A stretch of DNA of 64,000 nt from Acanthosepion esculentum (GCA_964036315.1 OZ038488.1:59938254-60002253), one strand, 5' to 3'. Counted from the first letter of the stretch, positions 45,420-54,855 are shown. The notes: a model not told the origin generated them from the letters alone. Numbers and translations are program-made.

Positions 45420-45800
45420 TTTCTGAGTTTTACTCTATGGGAAATTATAAACTTAAAATGCAATATATTCGTCTTTTCTTACTGTATGAATTTCTGGAGG
45501 GTAATATTGCACTAAAGGCATTAAAAAACATTTGTGAAGCGCATAATGTGGTACAGTAGTTTGTTTGGTAATGTTGATAGTGACATATTCCAAAAGCCAC
45601 GCTCTGGAAGAAGACAACCGACTCTGAATGAAGAACCTTAGAAAGAAACTAATGAAATCGATCCATGTCAAAGCACTAGAGGTTTGACGCCAAACTTTGT
45701 GTGTCATATTCATTGTTACAGGCGATGAAAAATGGTCTTTGCAGCAAATGGAAAAGGTAGTGTTTATCACAAAATGTGCAACCAGAGGTAAACAGCGATT
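45420..45800 (+). pseudogene. mariner transposase N-terminal and first-Asp relic
   Basis: Shifting frames give GNYKLKMQYIRLFLLYEFLE, GNIALKALKNICEAHNVV, then QKPRSGRRQPTLNEEP, NEIDPCQSTRGLTPNF and VTGDEKWSLQQMEK. These match the mariner order: HTH (LLYEFRKG...A-NICEVYG), the PRSGRP linker, DP-QSTREL-A and the catalytic VTGDEKW block. Later catalytic blocks are lost, and the sequence is joined to an L-B LINE fragment at about 45830. Confidence 0.72.
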
Positions 45801-45829
45801 AATCAACCTAATGAAGTTTTCAGAATAGG

Positions 45830-45925
45830 GAAGGGAAGGTATAGTTAGAAGTCAAATATCGCTTAGAGCTACAGGGGATCGGAAGCGGTAGGAAACCATG
45901 ATCACGAATGTCCAGAAGAGACACG
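45830..45925 (+). pseudogene. LINE C-terminal fragment (family L-B)
   Basis: QISLRATGDRKR and VQKRHGI match the LLRATRDRKLWRA-----LKGHGT end of family L-B. Only about 30 codons. Confidence 0.55.
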
Positions 45926-46450
45926 GCATATAAATGAAGACGTAAATATCGTGTGACCTGCAACGGAACAAACAGAAAAAAAATGGAATTGACATCAAGG
46001 TAATTACATATAAAAATTACGAATCTACTGCCATAATTTATATAAATTCTGATATCAAGCTACAAAAACTTTTCATTCATATATGGAAAATATTTCTTTT
46101 ATGTTATGTTTAATTACAGAGAAACAGGAGCCGATTGCAGACGATAAACTGCCAACAATAGTTTTTGCGTTTCAAACAAAGGAAGACCAGTCATTTCCTA
46201 GATTATTTTCACTCGCAACTGAATATTACTTTTATCAGTTTCATAATTCTACTAGAAATAATCATCGGATTATCAGGTGAATAACTTTTAGTAGATTAGT
46301 GTCGTTACTTGCGACATAATGGCGATTATGTTATGAAATAAATACAACGCGATAATTAACAAAGCGTTCTCATATTAACAGCAGGTATCAAAATCTTTAT
46401 TGATAAATATATGTATCAGCCTTATTTTCTCAGCTTTAACATACTAACTA
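45926..46450. other. no gene recognised
   Basis: An open frame at 46083-46280 has no recognisable domain. Confidence 0.5.
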
Positions 46451-47404
46451 CAGTGCTGCTCGATAAAATTGACTCACCTGTTTTTTTTTCTTTACTAAAT
46501 GTTCTCTTCTCCGATGAAACGAAAGTTGAGCTAAATTCAAAGGATAAGCGATCTAAAATCCGAAGAAGAAGCTTTGAAAGCTCTTTGAATTTAGTAGTAA
46601 GTACTGTCAAGCAACTGTTCAGTATAATGTTCTGGGGATGCTTTTCTTTTCGTGGAACTGGTTTCTTAAAACCTATTGAAAAGACCCTCAGGAGCGAGCA
46701 GTACAAGAGCATTTTAGAGTCTTGTCTGCTCCCTTCTGCTGAAAGGGTGCAAATCGACCCCACCAAGCTCATTTTTATGCAGGATAATGCTCCCTGTCAC
46801 AAATCAAAATTGATGAAATAATACTTTGATGAGAAGTAGGTGAGTATTATGACATGGCCGGCCCAATCTCCTGACCTCAACCCCATAGAAAACTTATGGA
46901 GCATTATAAAGTACAGGCTCTCGAGAAAGCAGTTGAACAACAAAGAGGATTTGATTGTGAATTTCATATCCGAATGGAATTCAATGCTTGGAAATGAGAT
47001 TTGCCAGAACCTAATCAAGTCAATGCCAAAAAAGGTTGAAAAGGTTATTCAAAATAAAGGAGGGCCCATAGATTATTAAATATTTCGAACTATATTACCT
47101 ATTATAAATAAATTATATCTCTATTATTCTTTATTTAAAGCTGTTCGGTTATGTTTCTATTGATTACTAGTTGCAGGAAATAATTGAGTCACTTTTTTTG
47201 CAAAGAGATTTTCCCTAAATCTCATTTATATCCAAAATTATAATTATCAATAGAATACCTTAGGGTGAGTAAACTTTTTTACTAGGTGGTCGGGTAGGGG
47301 TCTTTATGTTAGTAAGATTAAAAATTAGTTTGACCCCAAAACAATAGGCGAAAAATATTTTAAGTAAAAAAAATCAGATGAGTCACTTTTATCGAACAGC
47401 ACTG
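46451..47404 (+). mobile_element. DD34E Tc1-like element, internally deleted
   Basis: The left end is CAGTGCTGCTCGATAAAATT followed by GACTCACCTG; the right end inverted is CAGTGCTGTTCGATAAAAGT then GACTCATCTG, so the terminal repeats are about 30 bp with few mismatches. TA occurs at 46449-46450 and 47405-47406. At 954 bp it is shorter than a typical 1.3-1.7 kb Tc1 element and lacks the DNA-binding N-terminus. Confidence 0.92.
46490..47079 (+). pseudogene. Tc1-like transposase catalytic domain
   Basis: One frame covers VLFSDETKVELNSKDKRSKI (first catalytic Asp), LFSIMFWGCFSFRGTGFLKP, LIFMQDNAPCHKSKLMK (second Asp), MTWPAQSPDLNPIENLWSII (Glu) and ends GGPIDY with a stop at about 47079. Between the second Asp and the Glu I count 34 positions, the DD34E signature of Tc1. 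Two in-frame stops (46819 and 46837) fall between those residues. The N-terminal HTH domains are missing, so it is inactive, but divergence is low and the insertion looks fairly recent. Confidence 0.9.
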
Positions 47405-47529
47405 TAGTTACTGACAATCGTTTTCTACTGATTTTTCAATTCATTTCTGTCACAAAATGGTCGCTTCCTTCTATTGCTTAATAATTTTTCTAATTCCTTT
47501 TGACATACTGCATACAAGAGTCAAATTAG

Positions 47530-47870
47530 ACTAAAAAATGTGATATACCTGGGCTGGATCTTCTCAGCTCCCACTTTGCAACCTTGGTAGAGTTCAAATT
47601 CTTTAACGCGGTCTCGTGGAGGGAAATTATTCTCGAGTCTTTTCTGCAGTGACAACTTCGCAAGCCTACCGCTACTCTATCGCGGATTCCATGGCAAATT
47701 TCTTCCATCTGCGCTCCAAGAGTTCCAGTTTATGCCTTTTCAGTTAGAACAGGCAATGCTGTTTCCATCAAGTCGAACCATCAAGCTACAAGCTACCAAG
47801 TTACAGCGTACGCCGCGCTTCAAACATCATGCTGTATACAACTCACAAGATTGACGGCTGTCTTCGTGAA
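47530..47870 (+). pseudogene. probable LINE C-terminal fragment
   Basis: Frames give WAGSSQLPLCNLGRVQ, VFSAVTTSQAYRYSI, LPPLQEFQFMPFQLEQAM and TPRFKHHAVYNSQD, resembling the order W-GAP...LDRVQ, SL-YRYYHG, FVRSTR of LINE protein ends. Weak and frameshifted; a different family from L-A and L-B. Confidence 0.42.
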
Positions 47871-48199
47871 AGATAAGCATTGTTTTATTTGATTTACTTG
47901 CGTTTATTTCTGGAGAATTCACTTTCTTTATGATTTCTTAAGCTCTTCATACATAATGAATAATGGACGCCATTAAAAAATATGTTAATAAAAATTTGTA
48001 AATCAAAAGCCAGTTTTTATTTTTAACATCAAAGATATTTGGCTTGTGATAAAAAGTTAAGAGCACGAGAAAAGTTAAGAGAAATGCTGGAGTTACAGGA
48101 AAAAAAGCAACTGTGGCTATCACGAAGGAAAAAGATCTTAATATTTTTTTCACTGTAAACAAACAGTCAAAAATATTTTTCTACAGCGACCAAGAAATT

Positions 48200-48205
<6 letters not shown>
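47871..48205. other. no gene recognised
   Basis: AT-rich sequence. Confidence 0.5.

Positions 48206-48251
<46 letters not shown>
48206..48251. repeat. (TA)n microsatellite
   Basis: About 23 units. Confidence 0.97.
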
Positions 48252-48253
<2 letters not shown>

Positions 48254-48319
48254 TGGAGCATTATTGGCGGTGTTTACTCATTCCCCCACGAGAATGAGAT
48301 GTGACACAAGGTTTTTTTT

Positions 48320-48540
48320 TTAAAGTGGAGCCCGGAGCGCGTGCACCCGGGCGGGGACAGAAATTACCCACAGCCCCCCAAAACTGTCGGTTGTGCTAGC
48401 CTCGGTGCTAGCACCGATCCCTCCCTCTTGTGCAATGGGAGGATGCTACCTCGAGCAGCTGTTCCCCAGGACTGGGCACCTCTCAGTATTATTTTCTCAG
48501 TTGCCCTTTGACAGAGAAGCCCCGAGCGCATTCTGTCCAA
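48320..48540. other. GC-rich island of unknown nature
   Basis: Clearly richer in G and C than its surroundings (AGCCCGGAGCGCGTGCACCC near 48330). It contains a small hairpin GTGCTA...TAGCAC at 48392-48413. No coding frame or RNA gene recognised. It could be part of a SINE or LTR, or a foreign insertion. Confidence 0.5.
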
Positions 48541-48620
48541 GCAACTGACAGATGATAAATAATGCGAAAATTACTTATAGTCATTTACACGCTAATTAAT
48601 TTTCCAAACATAGCATAGAT

Positions 48621-48824
48621 TATCTCTTTCTCATAATGATAATAAAAATTAATTCGATGTATTAGTCAAGTGAATCTCATTACGTATAATGATTTTCCAA
48701 GCGTAGCTTAGATGTGGCACAAGGCCGAAAGTTGGGGGCACCGAGTGAGGATCGAACTCACTACTCAGTCGCAATTGTTCTAGCGAGACGAGCTTGCTAA
48801 CCATTGCACCACCTCGAGGTGCCC
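48621..48824 (-). repeat. SINE family A, full copy
   Basis: The tRNA-like head is 48736-48824 on the minus strand: acceptor arms GGGCACC and GGTGCCC pair over 7 bp, the A-box region is GGTGCAATGGTTAGCAAG, and the T arm GTGAGTTCGATCCTCAC has a perfect 5-bp stem. The tail runs through GCCTTGTGCCACATCTAAGC and ATCGAATTAATTTTTATTAT to GAGAAAGAGATA. Other copies: 25566 (+), 48826 (-), 48931 (+), 51658 (+). Confidence 0.88.
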
Positions 48825-48825
48825 G

Positions 48826-49012
48826 TAATGATTTTCTAAGCCCAGCTTAGATGTGGCACAAGGCCGAAAGTATGGGGGCACCCAGTGAGGATCGAACTCA
48901 CTACTCAGTCGTAATTGATCTTGTCTTGCTAGATCAATTACGACTGAGTAGTGAGTTCGATCCTCACTGGGTGCCCCCATACTTTCGGCCTTGTGCCACA
49001 TCTAAGCTAATT
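48826..49012. repeat. SINE family A palindrome, 78-bp perfect arms
   Basis: 48844-48921 and 48931-49008 are exact reverse complements, separated by nine bases (TGTCTTGCT). Each arm runs from the T-arm half of the SINE head to AAGCTTAG-side tail sequence, so two truncated family A copies sit head to head. Confidence 0.97.
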
Positions 49013-49329
49013 TAGACGTATTATGTCTGTTTATTTTAGTTTTAATCCTTTCAAGTCCAAGAATTAATTTCTTGGTGGCTGTAGTAAACTGAGTAAGAAA
49101 AATTCCAAACTTCTCTTTCAAATAATTTTTATTTATCCAAGTACTTTTGATATCATCTACAAGGGCTTAAAATATATGTGGATGTGGATACAGTTGCTCC
49201 ATAAATTTAAAATATTTTTTCACTGTTCAGTTACGGCGTTCCAAATTCGAAATTGCAAGAGGGGTAACTTGTAATTTTTATTTTAATTAAAAAATAAAAT
49301 ATTTTCAGTTTTTACGGAGGGCTCATATT
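49013..49329. other. no gene recognised
   Basis: AT-rich. Confidence 0.5.
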
Positions 49330-49430
49330 TTTGTAACAAGATTTCTCGAATATTCAGGCCGGTATATCTAAATGCATAAATATACTATTTAATAAATAAA
49401 TAAAAGCAGAGCATCTCTTCAAATATGAGT
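49330..49430 (+). repeat. fragment of the repeat found at 8118-8346
   Basis: TTTCTCGAATATTCAGGCCG, then ATACTATTTAATAAATAAAT and AGCAGAGCATC match the SINE-like unit of the inverted duplication near 8.2 kb. Confidence 0.65.
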
Positions 49431-49554
49431 ATCAATTTAAAAATAACATTTAAACAAATAGATTAAAAAATATGTCTCATTTAATCTATTCCCTAAATAC
49501 ATGCCGCTGCATGTAAAGGATAGGAAAACAGAGCCTGTCTGTATCTCTGAGATG

Positions 49555-49665
49555 AGGTATTACATTATTTACATTATTCGGACTGTTATCCTCATCTCCA
49601 TTAGCCTATTCACAACGTTTCTCCCGAGCCGATCAAGCATAGAAATTAATAAAATATGGGAACCA
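49555..49665 (-). repeat. SINE family C tail module
   Basis: Inverted reading: GATCGGCTCGGGAGAAACGT, TGTGAATAGGCTAATGGAGA and GATAACAGTCCGAATAATGT, as in the tail at 50055-50115. Confidence 0.7.
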
Positions 49666-49854
49666 GTATTAATGAGTGCTAGAAAAAACAACGAATAACA
49701 AGAAAAAATTGCAATATAATCTATGGTAAAATATATATTTATGGTAAAAATATGCAATAATAACAGAAAAATTGCAATATGAGCACCTGTAAAAATGGTT
49801 GCTGAGACATTTGGTTTATAAGACTCAGAAATTCATGCACAGATTTCCTCAAGG

Positions 49855-50120
49855 AAACATGGCTCAGTGGACAAAGGCGTTAGTTAGATCCAGTGACTAG
49901 ACCCAAAGTCGCCCAAAACTTGGGGATTTGAGTTAAATGGGAAATAACTGAGACATCCGGAAGAGGCATGGCAATCAATTTACCACAGTGGTCGAAATAA
50001 AGAGTTCGATTCGAAATTCCAATCACCTGAAGAAGGCCGGAAGGCACAATGGCCGAAATTTTGTGAATATGGTGTCTACCAATGGAGATTAGGATAACAG
50101 TCCGAATATTGTAAGGAAAA
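49855..50120 (+). repeat. SINE family C, head and tail in the same orientation
   Basis: Head: TCAGTGGACAAAGGCGTTAG, TTAGATCCAGTGACTAGACC. Tail: CACCTGAAGAAGGCCGGAAG, AATGGCCGAAATTTTGTGAA and GATAACAGTCCGAATATTGT. The B box is degraded (GATTTGAGTTAAATGGG). Confidence 0.72.
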
Positions 50121-50189
50121 CAGATATATTCATAATGTTTGATTATTTTGTGCAACCCCCAGCTCTAATTGCAACAAACACGCCTTCAA

Positions 50190-50480
50190 AATCTGATAGA
50201 TTTCTCCAGATTTCTAACCATTAAAACATACATATAGTGCCAGAAGACGTTAGTGTGGAGATAGGACGATAAAGGAACAGATGTTTGACGTTGCACTTAA
50301 AACAAGAAACAGGAAGAGAGTTCTACATGTGAGAAAATAAACTATTAAAATAGAATTTACGGCTACATGCTGCTATTTCAACAGTAAAACGGTGAAACAT
50401 TGCTGGCAATCTCCGTTCGAAAGTCTGTCGATTGCTGTGCTGGCATGAAGTAACAAGTCATCGTTAAATGCTGAATTGAT
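50190..50480 (-). pseudogene. LINE C-terminal fragment
   Basis: The minus strand reads LPAMFHRFTVEIAACSRKFY, FNSLFSHM, NSLPVSCFKCNVKHLFLYRP, matching the HPFTFE---C-HKFY--SFFS-T-LWNSLP block of the LINE at 28150. Frame interrupted by stops. Confidence 0.65.
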
Positions 50481-50829
50481 ACGTGTTATAGTTTTATTTT
50501 TATAACACCAGTCCCGATTACTCGTGCTTGTGCGTGCGTGGGCTCGGGGACCCAGAGGAGTGAGAATCAAACAGTACAACAGAAATGATCTTCGGAATTA
50601 GCTTGCTGTCCGTCACGATGGCGATGTGTATACATATCAATTTAAGGTAATCCGACAGGAAGACAATTATGGAGCACTAAGATAGTATCGAAGTCAATAA
50701 AAATACTAAACAATAACCATTGCTAGGTCATGTTGGTTCACTGTGTCGTACGAGACAGGTTTTCTCTCCAGAATCTATCATACTCATTCTCTCCAGAATG
50801 TATACATACATACTTAGTCAGATAGTAGA

Positions 50830-51575
50830 TACAAGTCTACTAACTGGCCAAATTTAGAATATTGCTACCACATATAGTCGGGTAGCCCTACTATTTGCCT
50901 TGAGCCCCTTGATAAAATTCAAAGAATCAGCAATATTATCCGTCCTCATCCGGCGTCTCGGCTTTTGTCACTTTCCTTTCCTATCACCGTATGGTTGCCA
51001 CACTGTAAGTTTTCTATAAATAATTTCATGGTAATTGTTCGGATGAGCTCTTTGCTATAGTATAGTAATTGCTGTTTTATTCCCCAGCCCCAACAGACAA
51101 TGAATTGTAAATATGGGGACTAGTCAGTATTTTCATAGAGACAGTGAGGTATTATTGTGGATGTAGTAAGAAAGATACGTAAGAATGTGTTGTTTTGGTG
51201 TAAGGAATATTGTTTGCATGATTGGGTCAGTGTTTGTGGGTAGTTAAGTTATCGTCAAGACAGAAGAAGACCGTCCTTTCCCCCAATCTCCCCTTCTGGC
51301 CTTGTGCCACATTCCTGTGTATATATCAGAATAAATATTTCTCTTTGCAATAGTACTTAGACTTTTTAAACTTAAGCGCAGTATTACACTGGCGTCGAGA
51401 TCTGATCAATTCACACATGAGCCGGCGTGATGTAAATTCTATGTTAACAGTTTCTTTTCTCGCACTTCTCACTTGTGGAACTCCATTCCGACACAATACT
51501 TTCCAGTCAACTTTAATCTGCCAAAATTTAACTGCAATCTCAATCGCTATCTACTGTCCTCCTGATTACACGTTT
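50830..51575 (+). pseudogene. LINE C-terminal fragment split by an insertion
   Basis: Left part: RPNLEYCYHI, SGSPTICLEPLDKIQRISNI, then NNFMVIVRMSSLL (frameshifted HGNCSDELFAIV). Right part from about 51386: TLASRSDQFTHEPA, CKFYVNSFFSRTSHLWNSIP and FNLPKFNCNLNRYLLSS with a stop. The order is that of the LINE at 28150, where the two parts are contiguous, which shows that 51060-51385 was inserted. Confidence 0.8.
51060..51385. mobile_element. insertion within a LINE, possibly a solo LTR
   Basis: About 325 bp with no counterpart in the related LINE copies. It has a polyadenylation signal AATAAA near its right end (51330) and no coding frame, which would suit a solo LTR, but TG...CA ends and a target duplication are not convincing. 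Confidence 0.4.
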
Positions 51576-51657
51576 CTCTTCCCGCTCATTATTAATGTTT
51601 CTGTTCCTAATTCTTTGACATCCAGTAACCCCTTGTGTCTTAGTGGCTTTACTGCCT

Positions 51658-51832
51658 TTCTTGTCTCGCTAGAACAGTTACGACTGAGTAGTCAGTTCGA
51701 TCCTCACTGGGTGCCCCATACATTCGGCCTTGTGCCACATCTAAGCTACGCTTGGAAAATCATTAAACGTAATGAGATTCACTTGACTAATACATCGAAT
51801 TAATTTTTATTATCATTATGAGAAAGAGATAA
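51658..51832 (+). repeat. SINE family A, 5'-truncated
   Basis: Starts within the head (CTTGTCTCGCTAGAACAGTT), has the T arm AGTTCGATCCTCACTGGG and a full tail AGCTACGCTTGGAAAATCAT to GAGAAAGAGATAA, in opposite orientation to the copy at 48621. Confidence 0.85.
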
Positions 51833-52519
51833 CACGAAGACAATCATATTCGTGTATCGAAAATAATGGATACTATACGCTTTATTAGCTTTACGGAGGT
51901 GGCCAATTAAGAGAGGCAGGTGAGAGCTTATTTGTTCCTTTATCAATTCAATTCCTATCATGCTTTATAATGGTAACTGAATGAAATCATGTGCGATGGA
52001 TTGATGTACGCACACTAAATACACTTAGGGTATTAAAGCCTTATTCGGTCCTCAGATTCGAAACAGAAAAATTCTTGAGATTCGTCTCACTAAGAGAAAA
52101 TGCTTTTCTAGGTCAGTATGTTATGAGACTAGTATTGGTAGTTTAAACATTTCGAAAGTTGTAGACAGTTTACGTTTGAAGAAAGTTTCCAGTAATTACT
52201 TGGTTATCCGATCAATAAATACCAAATTCTATGTTGCATATTTACATTTGCGCATTAATATAACAATTTTAATATTCTAAATATATATATATATATTGAA
52301 GAAAAGACGAAGAAATCGCGTGCCAAAACTTTCGATAATTTTCTATCACGAGTTATATTTTTTAGCTGCAATTTTAATAAAATGGTTTAATTCAGTTCCG
52401 TAATAAGATTGTATGTTCATGTTATCTAAATATGTGAATTTGATTGTCACCAAATACACTAAAATTTTGCCGTATAAAATAACTGAACATATGTGATATC
52501 ATTGCGTCTATGCAGCAAT
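51833..52519. other. no gene recognised
   Basis: AT-rich, with a short (TA) run near 52280-52296. Confidence 0.5.
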
Positions 52520-52905
52520 GAATGTGAGGACATTTTACTTACAGTTGAAGAAAAGATTAAGCTCAACTGGAATGTTATTCTACAGGAGGATGCTGAGAAT
52601 ATCGACTGAACATGGAAGTAACAATAAATTAAATAAAGAAATACTTGCATTAGAATTGATAAGTATTAGAACTTCTAGGGTATATAATGAAGAAAGCCGG
52701 CTTGGAGAATTTGACACTCGCGTGACATAATGAAAGCAACAGAGAAGGGGAAACAGCGAGTAAGCTACAGACGAGGTTGTGTAAATAGATGTCAGGACAA
52801 ACAATAAAAGTGATAGGTGACAAAGGACGCTTAGCGCTACAAAGGATAGGAAGTTGTGGAGAGTTGTAATCGCTCACATCTTGACGGGACAGGGCACTTA
52901 AAAGA
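52520..52905 (+). pseudogene. LINE C-terminal fragment (family L-B)
   Basis: Frames give QLKKRLSSTGMLFYRRMLRI, STEHGSNNKLNKEIL, then AGLENLTLA, and ALQRIGSCGEL. The RRMLRI-WTEH-SN-E--- block precedes LENLTLTGH as in the copy at 14890. Several frameshifts. Confidence 0.75.
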
Positions 52906-53100
52906 AGAAATAATAAAACGCTAAGCTATAAATAGTAGGTGCGTTGACAATTGGTGATAACCTTAGTGTTCTGACGATGAGACGGATTTTGAATGTTCCC
53001 ATGGTCGATTTGGCAAGGAGTTGCATTCAAGTGATTGAATTCTTGATAATATCAATCGGGAGAGCTGATCGCAACGAGCGGCACCGTTGGGATATGCATG

Positions 53101-53220
53101 AATGTATATGTATGTATGTATATGCATACACGCATGCATATACATGCATACATACATACATATACATAGGCATGCATATGTATATGTATGCATGTATGCA
53201 TGTATATGTATGTATGTGTG
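53101..53220. repeat. self-complementary (TATG/CATA) repeat
   Basis: Alternating purine-pyrimidine sequence of GTAT, GCAT and ACAT units that can fold on itself in several registers. It follows a SINE tail-like GAGCGGCACCGTTGG at 53077. Confidence 0.9.
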
Positions 53221-53459
53221 AGTTTGTGTGCGATAAGTATGAATACATGGGGCATATAAATTTTGTCATGATTCAAAGATGTACCAGCGTCATCAGAGAA
53301 AAAATAATTTTAATTAAATTCTTTTTTCCTGTGGCTGCTTTATAGACGAAACATTGAAATTTTGAACATGGTCTTGTATTTTACCATTCCGACGGCTTCT
53401 CTTCTAAACTTACTCGCATATATGCATACATATGTAAACACATACACCCACACACACAC

Positions 53460-53460
<1 letters not shown>

Positions 53461-53529
<69 letters not shown>
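53461..53529. repeat. (TA)n microsatellite
   Basis: About 34 units adjoining a Penelope-like 3' end. Confidence 0.97.
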
Positions 53530-53535
<6 letters not shown>

Positions 53536-53722
53536 TTGAATGTTAAAGACAACATAGTCTTACATATTTTCTTTTGAATTTTCTCATAATCTCTAATGAG
53601 ACTTTTTATTTGAAAATGATTTCGAAATATGTATTGTCCATAGGATGACCTAGCACTTTCGAACATCATTGTTCATCTTTAGGGTCAATATTTTTAGTCA
53701 AAATTTTTTTTTTTTTTTTTTG
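53530..53722 (-). mobile_element. Penelope-like 3' end, left arm of inverted pair
   Basis: The minus strand carries GATGTTCGAAAGTGCTAGGT, AGTCTCATTAGAGATTATGA and AACATTCAACACTACA. It is the reverse complement of 53931-54120 with scattered differences. The layout (GAAAGCGCT, then about 130 bp, then TTTAACATTCAACACTACA) parallels the 3' end at 23790-23915. Confidence 0.82.
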
Positions 53723-53930
53723 TGTATTTTGTGTATTTGTGTATTGGAAATCTTTTTCACGCTGTCACATGATAAAAATCTACGCCATGCACGTGATATA
53801 ACATCATCGCGTCTTTTGAATTTAAATTGAAAATAAAATTTAAAAGGAATTTAATGTTTTTAGTTTGTAAAAAAGTAAAAAAGTAGCAACATGATTACGC
53901 TACAAGATAATTGGCAAATGTTTGTTTAAA

Positions 53931-54150
53931 AAAAAAAAAAAAAATTTTTGACTAAAATATTGACCCTGAAGATGAACAATGATGTTCGAAAGCGCTAGGT
54001 CATCGTATGGAAAATACATATTTCGGAACTATTTTCAAATAAAAAGTCTCATTAGAGAATATGAGAAAATTCAAAAGAAAATATGTAAGACTATGTTGTC
54101 TTTAACATTCAACACTACATGTTTGAAAGAAAAGTTGCTGCCAAATTACA
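53931..54150 (+). mobile_element. Penelope-like 3' end, right arm of inverted pair
   Basis: Plus-strand copy of the same 3' end, continuing past the pairing arm into GAAAGAAAAGTTGCTGCCAA, the equivalent of ATGAAAGAAGGATTGCTGCC at 22370-22390 (minus). Between the arms lie about 208 bp without a readable RT. A (TA) run follows at 54155. Confidence 0.8.
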
Positions 54151-54172
54151 CACATATATATATATATATATA

Positions 54173-54257
54173 TTTATTTAAAGACATTTATATTATGTTT
54201 AACGTTCTTTTTATAGATACAAGAACGTTAAACATAATAGAAATGTCTTTAAATAAA
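54173..54257. other. 37-bp-stem hairpin, 11-base loop
   Basis: 54173-54209 pairs with 54221-54257 with one mismatch; the stem includes TTTATTTAAAGACATTT and ATGTTTAACGTTCTT. No relation to other repeats in the window. Confidence 0.95.
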
Positions 54258-54275
54258 TTGTCGGACTATGTCCAA

Positions 54276-54282
<7 letters not shown>

Positions 54283-54326
<44 letters not shown>
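54283..54326. repeat. (TA)n microsatellite
   Basis: About 22 units between two inverted-repeat structures. Confidence 0.97.
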
Positions 54327-54328
<2 letters not shown>

Positions 54329-54329
<1 letters not shown>

Positions 54330-54460
54330 CAAAGCAGAAAATGTTTACTTGTGACCTTTTCGTCGTAAAAACCTTCATCAAAATAATTTTGTTATGATGG
54401 TAGTCAGATGAAGTGCTAAAGAACAAAATATGTCACAAGTAAACTTTTTCCCACTTTGTC
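54329..54460. repeat. imperfect inverted repeat
   Basis: CACAAAGCAGAAAATGTTTA and CTTGTGAC (54330-54357) pair with GTCACAAGTAAACTTTTTCC and CACTTTGT (54432-54460). About 28-bp arms around a 75-base spacer. Confidence 0.8.
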
Positions 54461-54503
54461 ATAAAATTTAGCCAATACTGTTCTTGATATATAAAAATAT
54501 ATA

Positions 54504-54508
<5 letters not shown>

Positions 54509-54592
<84 letters not shown>

Positions 54593-54594
54593 AG
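54509..54594. repeat. compound (CT)n(TA)n(TG)n microsatellite
   Basis: (TC) to 54540, (TA) to about 54579, then GTGTGTGTGTGTG. Confidence 0.97.
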
Positions 54595-54777
54595 TTTTGA
54601 CATAGGAATATAGCCTACTTTAGCAATATATATATGTTATTTCAGTACAGAGATCAGTTCTTTTCTAAATCCATATAGAAAGTTTTTAGAAGATTTTAGA
54701 GTTTTCTCTAATTCAACATGTGAAAACCTAACGTTATTTTTATAACATATATGTACACACACTCACACGCAGACACT

Positions 54778-54855
54778 CTTTCTCTCTCTCTCTCTCTCTC
54801 ACACACACATACACACGCACACACACACAAACACACACACACATATATATATAAT
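54778..54855. repeat. compound (CT)n(CA)n(TA)n microsatellite
   Basis: CTCTCT, then CACACACA with interruptions, then a short TATATA. Confidence 0.95.

Noticed and set aside
48736..48824. Considered as a genuine tRNA gene on the minus strand
   Set aside because: Acceptor and T stems pair, but the anticodon region is expanded and the sequence recurs with a common SINE tail.
51385..51420. CTGGCGTCGAGATCTGATCA considered as a retroelement primer-binding site
   Set aside because: It reads in frame as LINE protein (TLASRSDQF) continuous with the following blocks, so it belongs to the interrupted LINE.
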